A DNA stretch of 64,000 nt, taken from NCBI GenBank assembly GCA_910586405.1, contig CAJUII010000001.1, positions 38,433 through 102,432 of the forward strand, read 5' to 3'. Position 1 is the stretch's first letter. Each line of letters opens with the position of its first letter. This stretch comes from an uncultured Lachnospiraceae bacterium. GTDB taxonomy: Bacteria > Bacillota > Clostridia > Lachnospirales > Lachnospiraceae. Below the pieces are notes generated by a model. The model was not told the origin of the DNA, searched no databases, and worked only from the letters and a program-made list of their open reading frames with translations. Positions 55,901 through 63,906 of the stretch are shown in pieces. Both the position numbers and the translations under genes were made by a program.

Positions 55901-56251
55901 CGGTTTGCGAATCAGCTTCCGGCGGTTTCGGATGCAAAGAGAGCGATTGTAGAACAGATTGTCGCACTTCAGGTAAAATGGATGGAGGAGTTTGCTGTGG
56001 CATATCCCAATCTTGCGGAGGAGGCCCGCACCATCCATACCGCGGAAGATCTGCCATACGATACCTCCTATGAGACGTATCTGAGAGGAGAGCTTTGCAC
56101 TTATTCGGACAGAATGCTGGAGATGTATGGGCGGTATATAGTAGCACATGCGCAGGAGGGCAGGAATGTGGCGCGTGAGATTATGGAGAACACCGTTCAG
56201 TTTTATGGATATCAGGATTTGGAGGCAGCAAATGCCAAATCCACGCTTTGA
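52922..56251 (+). CDS. TPR - acidic repeat - DUF4037 - DUF4125 protein
   Basis: A 1109-residue protein of unknown role. The N-terminus (about 1-260) is a run of TPR helices that resembles the Tpr-12 type (ATTLLNIANAHRAAG, FYNNLSLLYQEMAD, ALSALGSLYYMDKD). Then comes an acidic low-complexity region (about 270-570), partly 21-residue repeats. DUF4037 (about 575-870) has a nucleotidyltransferase-fold signature: Gly610-Ser611 followed by Asp623-His-Asp625 (QDHDFGPRF). DUF4125 (about 900-1100) carries NEGGRASCQNNW and VMRMSQYMTWTED. No signal or membrane segment is seen, so it should be cytoplasmic. ATG 52922 follows GAGGGGGGA. It is the last of a coupled group with the protease, unfoldase, YczE and methyltransferase genes. 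It could modify proteins or RNAs recruited by the TPR part (inference). Confidence 0.7.
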   Translation: MDINQITEELDVLFAQEKISEIPQFLESHIAQAVKEGAQDVLLTLYNEIIGFYRETGQYALSIENCHKAVKLMNEMGIQDTIPYATTLLNIANAHRAAGLLQESLELYNRVRPIYVALLSEDDMYFANFYNNLSLLYQEMADFASAKDQLVNALSIVSHRPDKQFEAAVTQANLANTCIELGQDDEARARAEEAIRSFEELGVDDAHYSAALSALGSLYYMDKDYPSALNAMEKSRECVAKYLGTDNIQYQRLSENIEIIQDKMKTSQNQAAAENKESGTTAEEHAPETSEAEAPLTELSEMESPTEAPSEQGAWTEAPAAKMPVIDQAVLDEALKQLFETEIEEEESPEQSETELESVSELPSEEHEREESPEQSKTELQDTFELSTSEREEEIRLPETAYEEAEQPTAERKEVLDEALSEEPAEFEQYIEAEKALEEALSEESAESEQYVEAEKVLEEALSEESAESEQYVEAEKVLEEEQPNESAESEQHIEAEEVLDEESSGQEMSMTDTADTSAPAGHEVSALHGSGQEAAMEDATELPDLGNSSLEASVDVPAEDIADQFEDLTPPITGLELCRRYYEEYGRPMIAGKFHAYESRIAVGLVGKGSDCFGYDDILSQDHDFGPRFVMWITRKVYDEIGEELQEAYEKLPSQFMGVDRIETFHGKDRAGVLIIEEFYKNLLGFDLVGMLAHNNEDTASGKESLDTIKCWLSVQEYALAAAVNGEVFRDDEGIFTQYRSMLSAYYPKAVWYRKIAQTCALFSQSGQYNLPRMRRRGQLVSAELAKAECAKQAMKLYYLLNRKYAPHDKWLYRGMPQNPQMTLGEDGMENLSVPELVEKISLLPADKRHETALTTAVESLAVIFANELEKQNMVGKCDLYLDACTKELMTKSDALLTAIVANTPIVTALALSIAKSEFEAFDKVQNEGGRASCQNNWPTFKVMRMSQYMTWTEDMLLQYLYEFKTNYANGRNMIEEKYARMMESTAPLEYARFANQLPAVSDAKRAIVEQIVALQVKWMEEFAVAYPNLAEEARTIHTAEDLPYDTSYETYLRGELCTYSDRMLEMYGRYIVAHAQEGRNVAREIMENTVQFYGYQDLEAANAKSTL
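54173..54424 (+). repeat. Four 63-base in-frame tandem repeats
   Basis: Units start at 54173, 54236, 54299 and 54362. Each codes a 21-residue acidic unit of the type EALSEESAESEQYVEAEKV. The first and last copies are more diverged. They form part of the acidic spacer between TPR and DUF4037. Confidence 0.9.
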
Positions 56252-56293
56252 TACAGTATCAGGAATGTGGCGCTTTAAGCAGGAGGGAACAAC

Positions 56294-57391
56294 ATGAGCA
56301 ACATTATTTTAACAGGAGACAGACCGACGGGAAGGCTTCATATCGGTCATTATGTAGGGTCGCTCCGACGCAGGGTAGAGCTGCAAAATTCAGGAGTGTA
56401 TGACAAAATCTATATTATGATTGCGGATGCGCAGGCACTCACGGACAATATAGAAAATCCAGAAAAGGTTCGTCAGAATCTCATAGAGGTCGCATTAGAT
56501 TATCTTGCCGCAGGATTGGACCCAACAAAGTCCACTCTTTTCATACAATCACAGATTTCAGAGCTGACAGAGCTTACTTTTTACTATATGGATCTGGTCA
56601 CAGTCTCAAGATTACAGCGCAATCCGACCGTCAAGAGTGAGATACAGCTTCGCAACTTTGAGGCGAGTATTCCAGTGGGATTTTTTACGTATCCGATCAG
56701 TCAGGCAGCAGATATCACCTTCTGCAAGGCGAATGTGGTGCCTGTAGGGGAGGACCAGCTGCCCATGATTGAGCAGACAAAGGAGATTGTGCACAAGTTT
56801 AATGCAGTCTATGCGCCGGAAAGTCCTGTGCTCGTAGAGCCAAAGGCACTTGTGCCGGAGGCGGAGGCATGTAAGCGGCTGCCTGGTACAGACGGTAAAG
56901 CAAAGATGAGCAAGTCTCTTGGAAACTGTATTTATCTTGCAGACAGTGCAGATGAGGTGCGCACCAAGATCATGAGCATGTACACAGATCCGCTTCATCT
57001 GCAAGTGAGCGATCCGGGGCATCTTGAAGGGAATACCGTGTTTACCTATCTCGATGCGTTTGCGCGCGATGAGCATTTTGAGCGGTATTGCCCGGATTAC
57101 GCGAATCTTGACGAGATGAAAGCACACTACACAAGAGGCGGTCTCGGTGATGTGAAGGTCAAGAAGTTTTTGAACAATATCATGCAGGAGGAGCTTGAAC
57201 CGATCAGAAACCGGCGTGCTGCATTTGAAAAAGATATTCCAGAGATTTACAATGTGCTCAGGAAGGGGTCTGAGGCTGCAAGGGAAGTTGCCGCGCAGAC
57301 ATTGTCGGAAGTAAAACACGCTATGCGGATAGATTATTTTGAGGACATGGAACTGATCAAGGCACAGAGTGCACGTTATAAGGGAGAATGA
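56294..57391 (+). CDS. trpS: Tryptophan-tRNA ligase
   Basis: Charges tRNA-Trp. The 365-residue class I synthetase has ILTGDRPTGRLHIGHYVGSL with the HIGH motif at the N-terminus, MIADAQALTDN, PVGEDQLPMIEQTKEIV, and GKAKMSKSLGN (KMSKS). AGGAGGG precedes ATG 56294. It lies between the TPR-DUF4037 gene and a sugar kinase; no T-box-like leader fits in the 42-base gap. Confidence 0.95.
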   Translation: MSNIILTGDRPTGRLHIGHYVGSLRRRVELQNSGVYDKIYIMIADAQALTDNIENPEKVRQNLIEVALDYLAAGLDPTKSTLFIQSQISELTELTFYYMDLVTVSRLQRNPTVKSEIQLRNFEASIPVGFFTYPISQAADITFCKANVVPVGEDQLPMIEQTKEIVHKFNAVYAPESPVLVEPKALVPEAEACKRLPGTDGKAKMSKSLGNCIYLADSADEVRTKIMSMYTDPLHLQVSDPGHLEGNTVFTYLDAFARDEHFERYCPDYANLDEMKAHYTRGGLGDVKVKKFLNNIMQEELEPIRNRRAAFEKDIPEIYNVLRKGSEAAREVAAQTLSEVKHAMRIDYFEDMELIKAQSARYKGE

Positions 57392-57412
57392 TTTAAAGTT
57401 AAGGAGCTGTGT

Positions 57413-58447
57413 ATGGAGAGATTCAAGAAAAGAGAATTTGATCTGTTGGCATTGGGAGAGATTCTGCTGCGCCTGTCGCCGCCCGTGAACGAGCGGCTTA
57501 CAAGAGGAGATGTGTTTCAGAAGCAGGCAGGCGGTGCAGAGCTGAATGTCGTGTCAGGAACCTCCTTATTGGGACTGCGCACTGGAATGATATCAAGAGT
57601 TCCTGCAAATGACTTGGGCAGATATATCCAAAACCGCGTGCGCTTCTGCGGAGTAAGCGATGATTATTTGGTGTATGACACTGCAAAGGACGCCAGATTG
57701 GGAATATATTATTATGAATACGGCGCGCATCCGAGGAAGCCTAATGTCGTATATGACAGGAAGAATACGGCATTTGCGGAGATATCCGTTGATGATTTCC
57801 CGGAGGAAATGTTTACGTCCGCGCGCTGCTTCCACACGACGGGCATCACGCTGGCGCTGGGGGAAAAGGCCAGAGAGACTGCGATAGAGATGATGAAACG
57901 CTTTAAGGAAAACGGCACACTCATTTCTTTTGACGTGAATTTCAGGGGAAATCTGTGGACCGGTGACGAGGCGAGAGTGTGTATTGAGCAGATTCTTCCG
58001 CTTGTCGATGTATTTTTCTGCTCGGAGGACACAGCCAGACTGACTTTTCAGAAAGAGGGGACTGTACAGGAGATCATGAAGAGCTTCGCTGAGGAGTACA
58101 AGATCAGTGTTGTGGCATCGACACAGCGCGTTGTGCATTCGCCAAAGGTTCATTCGTTTGGTTCGTGCATCTATGATGCGATCAATGACTGTTTTGTCCA
58201 GGAGCCTGCCTATGAAAATATAGATGTGGTGGACAGAATTGGAAGCGGCGACGCCTACATATCGGGTGCGCTGTACGGACTGCTTGCACACAATATGGAC
58301 TGCACGAAAGCTATGGAATACGGAAATGCCACCGCAGCAGTCAAGAATACAATTCCGGGTGATCTGCCGTCGTCTGATGTAAAGGAGATTGACAGCATTA
58401 TAGAGAACCATCATTCCACCGGTCCACAGATGGAAATGAACAGATAG
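57413..58447 (+). CDS. PfkB-family carbohydrate kinase
   Basis: A 344-residue ribokinase-fold sugar kinase, probably of the 2-keto-3-deoxygluconate kinase/fructokinase branch. GEILLRLSPP, QAGGAELNVVSGTSLLG (sugar site) and the ATP/catalytic motif DRIGSGDAY with Asp280 are visible; the family usually shows GAGD, here GSGD. AAGGAG lies 7-12 bases upstream of ATG 57413. A strong terminator follows. The substrate is a guess; galacturonate- or rhamnose-derived keto-acids would fit but are untested. Confidence 0.8.
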   Translation: MERFKKREFDLLALGEILLRLSPPVNERLTRGDVFQKQAGGAELNVVSGTSLLGLRTGMISRVPANDLGRYIQNRVRFCGVSDDYLVYDTAKDARLGIYYYEYGAHPRKPNVVYDRKNTAFAEISVDDFPEEMFTSARCFHTTGITLALGEKARETAIEMMKRFKENGTLISFDVNFRGNLWTGDEARVCIEQILPLVDVFFCSEDTARLTFQKEGTVQEIMKSFAEEYKISVVASTQRVVHSPKVHSFGSCIYDAINDCFVQEPAYENIDVVDRIGSGDAYISGALYGLLAHNMDCTKAMEYGNATAAVKNTIPGDLPSSDVKEIDSIIENHHSTGPQMEMNR

Positions 58448-58490
58448 CGCGAACTGCGTCTAAGGTTGGCAACAGAGAAACAGAAGAATC

Positions 58491-58532
58491 AAAATGCTAT
58501 GCAAAAATTCAGCGATTGCATAGCATTTTTTT
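58491..58532 (+). terminator. Strong rho-independent terminator after the PfkB gene
   Basis: AAAATGCTATGCAA (58491-58504) pairs perfectly with TTGCATAGCATTTT (58516-58529) around an 11-base loop and runs into a T tract ending at 58532. It separates the housekeeping block from the galactan locus. Confidence 0.9.
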
Positions 58533-58593
58533 ATTGTGTAAAAGTACTAAAAAGATTTGCATATTTTTCATAGATAAATTAGGGTTGAATGTA

Positions 58594-58622
58594 TTGACTT
58601 ATGGGCATTATGCTGATATGAT
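58594..58622 (+). promoter_or_regulatory. Promoter of the galactan/galactose locus
   Basis: TTGACT (58594-58599), a 17-base spacer and TATGAT (58617-58622). The expected start is near 58629, directly before a LacI-type operator, so regulator binding should block transcript initiation. Confidence 0.75.
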
Positions 58623-58631
58623 AAATAAAGA

Positions 58632-58658
58632 TGCGCAATCGGTTGCGCAAAAGCGCAA
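58632..58658 (+). promoter_or_regulatory. Probable LacI-family operator
   Basis: TGCGCAATCGGTTGCGCA (58632-58649) is an inverted repeat with a central CG, as in LacI-family operators. A second overlapping repeat, TTGCGCAAAAGCGCAA (58643-58658), follows. It sits just after the -10 box and about 75 bases before the GH53 gene. The LacI regulator at 61425 is the likely ligand-responsive repressor. Confidence 0.7.
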
Positions 58659-58731
58659 AATAGTGTGTGCAAAAGCAATGGTACTGTAAGAAATACTAGC
58701 GGAAAGATCATAAAAAGAATGGAGAAAAAAT

Positions 58732-59847
58732 ATGTTGGAGTATATTAAGGGAATGGACATCTCATCGTTGGATGAAATTGAAAAGCTCGGTGCAAAGTTT
58801 TATGACCACGGCAAAGAGGGGGATTTGATACAAATCCTAAAGGATTATGGAACGAATTATATCCGACTGCGGATTTGGAATGATCCGAAATCTCCAGACG
58901 GCAAACCCTATGGCGCTGGCAATACAGACTACGAGGTGATGCTTCGCATGGCAAAGCGTGTGAAGGCGGCAGGACTTGGTTTTTTGCTGGATTTTCATTA
59001 CAGTGATTTCTGGGCGGATCCCGGCAAGCAGCGCAAACCGAAGGCGTGGGCGGACTACAATGCGGATCAGCTCGAGCAGGCAGTGTATGATTTTACCAAG
59101 GAAATCTTAAAGCGTCTGGCGCAGGAGAACATCGTGCCAGATATGGTGCAGGTCGGCAATGAGCTGTCAAATGGACTGCTCTGGCCGGAGGGACAGGTTC
59201 CAAATTATGCAAATATTGCACGTTTTGCCAGTGCAGGCGTCAGCGCCGTGAAGGAGGTCTGTCCTGCTGCAAAGGTGATGATACACCTTGACAACGGCGG
59301 CAACAACGCACTGTACAGGGAGTGGTTTGACCAGTATATCAAGGTGAATAACGGCGCGGATTTCGATGTGATTGGACTTTCTTACTATCCGTTCTGGCAT
59401 GGCACACTGGACGATTTGTCGAACAATATGAACGATATCGCAGTGCGTTATGGAAAAGAGCTTGTCATTGCAGAGGTTTCAATGGGACATACCACCGAGG
59501 ACTACGCCGCGTATGAGAAGCTTGCGCCGGAGCAGAGAAAGGGCATGGCGACCAACCCCGAGTTGTGCGAAAAAGTGCCATTTGCCATGACAAAAGAGGG
59601 GCAGTGTGACTTTCTGAAAGCATTTTTGGAGGTAGTCGAGAAGGTGCCGGCGCAAAAGGGCAGAGGTTTCTTTTACTGGGAGCCGGGCTGGCTGCCAGTG
59701 GCAGGAAGTGGCTGGGCGACAGATGCGGCGCTCCCCTATATCAAGGAGAAAGGGCCTTGCGGCAATGAATGGGCAAATCAAGCATTGTTTGACTATGACG
59801 GCAATGCACTTCCAGCACTGGAGATTATCAGAGATTACAAAATATAA
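58732..59847 (+). CDS. GH53 endo-beta-1,4-galactanase, apparently cytoplasmic
   Basis: A 371-residue GH53 enzyme that hydrolyses beta-1,4-galactan. Signatures include KGMDISSLDEIEKLG at the N-terminus, NYIRLRIWNDPKSP, LDFHYSDFWADPGKQ, the acid/base Glu144 in VQVGNELSNG and nucleophile Glu248 in VIAEVSMG, with FFYWEPGWLPVAGSGW near the C-terminus. Both catalytic Glu are present. There is no signal peptide or anchor, whereas most GH53 enzymes are secreted. It may act on imported oligosaccharides. Promoter and operator are upstream; galT follows after 63 bases. Confidence 0.92.
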   Translation: MLEYIKGMDISSLDEIEKLGAKFYDHGKEGDLIQILKDYGTNYIRLRIWNDPKSPDGKPYGAGNTDYEVMLRMAKRVKAAGLGFLLDFHYSDFWADPGKQRKPKAWADYNADQLEQAVYDFTKEILKRLAQENIVPDMVQVGNELSNGLLWPEGQVPNYANIARFASAGVSAVKEVCPAAKVMIHLDNGGNNALYREWFDQYIKVNNGADFDVIGLSYYPFWHGTLDDLSNNMNDIAVRYGKELVIAEVSMGHTTEDYAAYEKLAPEQRKGMATNPELCEKVPFAMTKEGQCDFLKAFLEVVEKVPAQKGRGFFYWEPGWLPVAGSGWATDAALPYIKEKGPCGNEWANQALFDYDGNALPALEIIRDYKI

Positions 59848-59910
59848 ACAGAGTTTCGGATAACGCAGCGAGCTTCCGAGAGTCTGTCAATAAATATAGG
59901 AGGGATTTCA

Positions 59911-61422
59911 ATGATCACAGAAAACATTTCGACGCTTGTAAACTATGGTATTGCGGCAGGGCTTTTCGATGAAGCAGACAAGATTTATACCATCAACAGA
60001 CTTTTGGAGCTGTTTGGGCTAGACGACTATGAGGAGCCCCAAAATCCCGAGGTGATCACAAATGCAGCGGATTTTGACTTGGAAGGGCTGCTCAAACAGA
60101 TGCTCGACTACGCAGCGGAGAAGGGAATCCTTCCCGACGACAGCATTGTGTACCGGGATTTGTTTGATACGAAAGTGATGAGCCTGCTGGTTCCGCGTCC
60201 GTCAGAGGTCATCAGCAAATTTCAGAAGCTCTATGAGGAACAGGGCGCTAAGACAGCGACAGACTGGTATTATACATTCAGCCAAAATACAGATTACATC
60301 AGGCGCTACCGCATTGCGCGCGACAGAAAGTGGAAGGCGGACACCGAGTACGGCGAGATGGATATCACCATCAATTTATCGAAGCCAGAGAAGGATCCCA
60401 AGGCGATTGCGGCGGCTAAAAATGCAAAGCAAAGCGGTTATCCGAAGTGTCAGCTCTGCATGGAAAATGAGGGCTATGCCGGCCGGGTAAATCATCCAGC
60501 ACGGCAGAATCACAGAATCATTCCAGTCACAATTCAGGGAAATCAATGGGGATTTCAGTATTCGCCGTATGTGTACTACAATGAGCACTGCATCGTGTTC
60601 AACAGTCAGCATATTCCGATGAAGATTGAGCATGATACATATGTGAAGCTTTTTCACTTTGTGGAGCAGTTCCCGCACTATTTTGTGGGCTCCAATGCAG
60701 ACCTTCCGATTGTGGGCGGATCGATATTAAGCCATGACCATTTTCAGGGTGGTAATTATGAGTTTGCGATGGCGAAGGCGCCAGTCGAGAAGGAATTTAC
60801 AGTGAAAGGCTTTGAGGATATTGCGGCAGGGATTGTCAAGTGGCCAATGTCTGTAATCCGGCTCTCACACAAGGATTACAACAGAATCATTGAGCTTGCG
60901 GACGTAATTCTTGCGAAATGGCGCGGCTACACGGACGAGGCGGCATTTATCTTTGCCGATACGGACGGGGAAGCGCATAACACCATCACGCCGATTGCCA
61001 GAAAGCGTGGAGAGAACTATGAGCTGGACTTGGTACTAAGAAACAATATTACAACCGAAGAGCATCCGCTCGGTGTCTATCATCCCCATGCAGAGCTTCA
61101 TCATATCAAGAAGGAAAATATTGGTTTAATCGAAGTGATGGGACTGGCAGTGCTGCCGTCAAGACTCAAATCAGAGTTAGAACAGTTAGCAGAAGCGATT
61201 CTTGCAAAAGAGGACCTTCGCAAAAACGAAGTGCTCGAAAAACACGCAGACTGGGTGGAGGAATTTCTGCCAAAATACGACCATGTGACCAAGGACACAG
61301 TGATGGATATCATACAAAAAGAAGTTGGCATTGTGTTTGGCAAAGTGTTAGAGCACGCGGGCGTTTATAAGAGAGATGAGGCTGGCAGGGCAGCATTCCA
61401 GCGGTTTATTGATGGGCTGTAA
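59911..61422 (+). CDS. galT: UTP/UDP-glucose-hexose-1-phosphate uridylyltransferase, type 2
   Basis: The Leloir-pathway enzyme that exchanges UMP between UDP-glucose and galactose-1-phosphate. The 503-residue protein is the long Firmicutes-type GalT (class 2), with PKCQLCMENEGYAGR, QWGFQYSPYVYYNEHCIVF, GGSILSHDHFQGG (active HxH region) and HPLGVYHPHAELHHIKKEN. AGGAGGG lies 8 bases before ATG 59911. It is co-directional with GH53, and a LacI gene starts 2 bases after it. galK and galE are not in the window. Confidence 0.93.
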   Translation: MITENISTLVNYGIAAGLFDEADKIYTINRLLELFGLDDYEEPQNPEVITNAADFDLEGLLKQMLDYAAEKGILPDDSIVYRDLFDTKVMSLLVPRPSEVISKFQKLYEEQGAKTATDWYYTFSQNTDYIRRYRIARDRKWKADTEYGEMDITINLSKPEKDPKAIAAAKNAKQSGYPKCQLCMENEGYAGRVNHPARQNHRIIPVTIQGNQWGFQYSPYVYYNEHCIVFNSQHIPMKIEHDTYVKLFHFVEQFPHYFVGSNADLPIVGGSILSHDHFQGGNYEFAMAKAPVEKEFTVKGFEDIAAGIVKWPMSVIRLSHKDYNRIIELADVILAKWRGYTDEAAFIFADTDGEAHNTITPIARKRGENYELDLVLRNNITTEEHPLGVYHPHAELHHIKKENIGLIEVMGLAVLPSRLKSELEQLAEAILAKEDLRKNEVLEKHADWVEEFLPKYDHVTKDTVMDIIQKEVGIVFGKVLEHAGVYKRDEAGRAAFQRFIDGL

Positions 61423-61424
61423 GG

Positions 61425-62426
61425 ATGAGGGACAACAAGATTACGATCGCTGATGTGGCGGAGGCGCTCCATGTCTCCAAGACGACTGTGTCGCGTGCAA
61501 TTTCGGGCAAGGGACGCATTGGCGAGGAGACTAGGCAGAGAGTTCTGGCATATATCGAGGAGAAGGACTACAAGCCGAATGTGATCGCAAAAGGACTGGC
61601 TCAGAAAAAGACATACAACATCGCGCTGGTGATTCCCGGGGACTGTAACCTTGTGGATATGCCCTTCTTTCAGAATAGTATGCAGGGGATTTGTGAGGAG
61701 GCATCTGTAAATGATTATGATGTCATGCTTGTTCCGGTAAATGGCAGTCAATCAGGCAACCTAGAACGCATGATTGTGAATAACAAGGTGGATGGCGTGA
61801 TACTCAGCCGTTCCCTGGTGAAGGATACCAATGCAGCGCTGTTAAAGAAAGAAAACATTCCCTTTGTGATGATGGGAACTTCGCGGGACGCTAAGATTCT
61901 ACAAGTGGACAATGACCACAGAGCGGGATGCAGTGCGCTGGTAAGCCATATGCTTCACAGTGGAATTACCAGAATTGGGTTGATTGGCGGCAGCAAGAAC
62001 TATGTTGTCAACCGGACCAGGAAACTGGGATACGAGGATGCATTTCAGGAAGCCGGCATAAAGCCAGATCTGGCGCTGTGCATAGAGGACTGTGACAGCG
62101 TGGTGAAAATAGAGTCCGCGGTGGAAAAGTTGGTTCGGGAAGGTGTGGGAGCCATCGTCTGTATGGACGATTTCGTCTGTTCGGTGGTACTGCAAGTTTT
62201 GGCAGAGAAGGAGATTTCGGTGCCGCAGCAGATTCAAGTGGCATCATTTTATGACAGTACTTTGCTGAAGAATGCAAAGCCGGCAGTCACGTCTCTTGTG
62301 TTTGATGACAGGGCGCTGGGCGCACTGACGTGCAAGGTTTTACTGCGGTACATTCAGGGGGAAGAGGTGGATGCAAAGACACTGCTTGGCTATGAGCTGG
62401 TCATCAGAGAATCCACACTCTTCTAA
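61425..62426 (+). CDS. LacI-family transcriptional regulator
   Basis: A 333-residue repressor-type protein. The N-terminal helix-turn-helix (about 6-26: ITIADVAEALHVSKTTVSRA) and hinge (PNVIAKGLAQKK) are typical of LacI/GalR. The rest is a periplasmic-binding-like ligand domain (IALVIPGDC, DGVILSRSL, GCSALVSHML). It starts 2 bases after galT and is likely co-transcribed. The palindrome at 58632 is the best operator candidate, so it probably senses a galactose-type sugar and feeds back on its own operon. Confidence 0.9.
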   Translation: MRDNKITIADVAEALHVSKTTVSRAISGKGRIGEETRQRVLAYIEEKDYKPNVIAKGLAQKKTYNIALVIPGDCNLVDMPFFQNSMQGICEEASVNDYDVMLVPVNGSQSGNLERMIVNNKVDGVILSRSLVKDTNAALLKKENIPFVMMGTSRDAKILQVDNDHRAGCSALVSHMLHSGITRIGLIGGSKNYVVNRTRKLGYEDAFQEAGIKPDLALCIEDCDSVVKIESAVEKLVREGVGAIVCMDDFVCSVVLQVLAEKEISVPQQIQVASFYDSTLLKNAKPAVTSLVFDDRALGALTCKVLLRYIQGEEVDAKTLLGYELVIRESTLF

Positions 62427-62462
62427 ATAAATGATTCCGTGAATTTTTCTGGAGGGATGATT

Positions 62463-63389
62463 ATGTCTAAGAAGAAAAAAGGGTCTGCGGAGTTTCGGTA
62501 CTATGAGGTGCCGCAGGAGGAAGCGGTTCTTGCGCTGATGGGGAACAAGTGGATACAGGTGTATGGCGAAAATATACACAACCTGCATTTTCATAACCTG
62601 ATCGAGATTGGGTACTGTCATTATGGGAGCGGAGACCTTGTCATTGAGGACAACCAATACCGCTTTGGAGCGGGCATGGTCTCCTGTATTCCGGCGAATT
62701 TTCTGCATGTGACGAAAAGTGACACGGATGTCACTGCCTTTTGGGAGTACTTATATCTCAACCCGGCGGATATCCTAAAACAGCAGGGAAGACCTGCGCA
62801 GGAGATTCGAAATATCATCGATGCAGTCAACAGCAGAGCATTCTTTATTAAGGTGGAGGAGAATCCAATTCTTGTGACGCTGATTCGCGCCATATTTGAG
62901 GAGATTCAAAATAAAAGCCTGTATTACCGGGAGTGTGTCGGTGGGATGGCGTACTCATTATTGTTCGAGATTGCACGGTTTAATGGAAGGGATGTCGCGC
63001 AGTCTTATGGAAAAAATAACAGCTTGCAACTGGAAAACGCAATCGAGTACGTAGAAAGAAATTATCCCAATAATTTTAAGATTGCAGACCTCGCAAACGA
63101 GTGCCATATGAGCGAGACCCATTTCAGACGCGTCTTTCAGGAGAAGATGAACATGACGCCGGTCGAGTATGTGAACTTTGTCCGTATCAAAAAAGCGTGT
63201 GAGCTGATTGACAAAACCGATATCAGCATGGAAGATGTGGCGGAAAAAGTCGGATTTATCACTCCGTCAACATTCAATCGAAATTTCCGGCGCATCATTG
63301 GCACGTCGCCCTATCAATGGAAAAAACGCCCTGATAACCACGAAGGGAAACTTTTAGAATACAAGATTTCTGCTTTGAAAGGGTGGTAA
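62463..63389 (+). CDS. AraC-family transcriptional regulator
   Basis: A 308-residue regulator: an N-terminal cupin-like sensor (about 35-100: NLHFHNLIEIGYCHYG, YRFGAGMVSCIPANF) and a C-terminal pair of helix-turn-helix motifs (about 205-305: FKIADLANECHMSETHFRRV and GFITPSTFNRNFRRIIGTSP). ATG 62463 has GGAGGG 6 bases upstream; GTG 62439 and ATG 62457 are alternatives. As the second regulator in the locus it probably activates sugar-utilisation genes, here or elsewhere. Confidence 0.88.
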   Translation: MSKKKKGSAEFRYYEVPQEEAVLALMGNKWIQVYGENIHNLHFHNLIEIGYCHYGSGDLVIEDNQYRFGAGMVSCIPANFLHVTKSDTDVTAFWEYLYLNPADILKQQGRPAQEIRNIIDAVNSRAFFIKVEENPILVTLIRAIFEEIQNKSLYYRECVGGMAYSLLFEIARFNGRDVAQSYGKNNSLQLENAIEYVERNYPNNFKIADLANECHMSETHFRRVFQEKMNMTPVEYVNFVRIKKACELIDKTDISMEDVAEKVGFITPSTFNRNFRRIIGTSPYQWKKRPDNHEGKLLEYKISALKGW

Positions 63390-63405
63390 GAAGGAGGAGA
63401 TGGCA

Positions 63406-63906
63406 ATGGTAGATGAAGGGTATGCAGCAGATTTGCAAAATCTGTACAGAGCCAAAAATGAGAGTGATATTTATGCAGTTCTTGATTTTTGCGAGAAATA
63501 TGATGGAAAATTGGGACTTGGACAGATACCGGATTTGATGAAGATGTTCAATGAAAATACAGAGGCAAGTCCTGCACAGAATGAGTATATCGTAGAACTG
63601 CTCAATAAGATTGTTGAGAAGTATGGACAAGAGGCTGTGAATATCATTGTCGAGCGGTCAGATTCCCTTCTGGAAGAAGATTCAGAGGGGTGTATGTCAT
63701 ATTTGATTATCATGTTTTTCTTTTGGCATGCGGACAGACAGTTTGACATTGTGACGCCGCTTAGGACTGCAAAAGATCATATTAAAAAATTGTATCAGAA
63801 ATGGGTTCACGAAAAGATCGACTATATGCAAAAACATTCAGAATATTATAAGCCAGAACAAGTAAAGAGGATTCAACATATAGAGGAGCAATTGTCAGAA
63901 TTATAA
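63406..63906 (+). CDS. Conserved-looking protein of unknown function
   Basis: A 166-residue, soluble, mostly helical and acidic protein (starts MVDEGYAADLQNLYRA; ends HIEEQLSEL). No motif I recognise. An aromatic stretch MFFFWHADRQF lies near residue 105. ATG 63406 is chosen because AAGGAGGAG (63391-63399) ends 6 bases before it; ATG 63400 would leave no spacing. It follows the AraC gene by 16 bases. Confidence 0.6.
   Translation: MVDEGYAADLQNLYRAKNESDIYAVLDFCEKYDGKLGLGQIPDLMKMFNENTEASPAQNEYIVELLNKIVEKYGQEAVNIIVERSDSLLEEDSEGCMSYLIIMFFFWHADRQFDIVTPLRTAKDHIKKLYQKWVHEKIDYMQKHSEYYKPEQVKRIQHIEEQLSEL

Noticed and set aside
57593..58414. 273-codon open frame on the - strand
   Set aside because: Shadow of the PfkB kinase gene; no recognisable motif.
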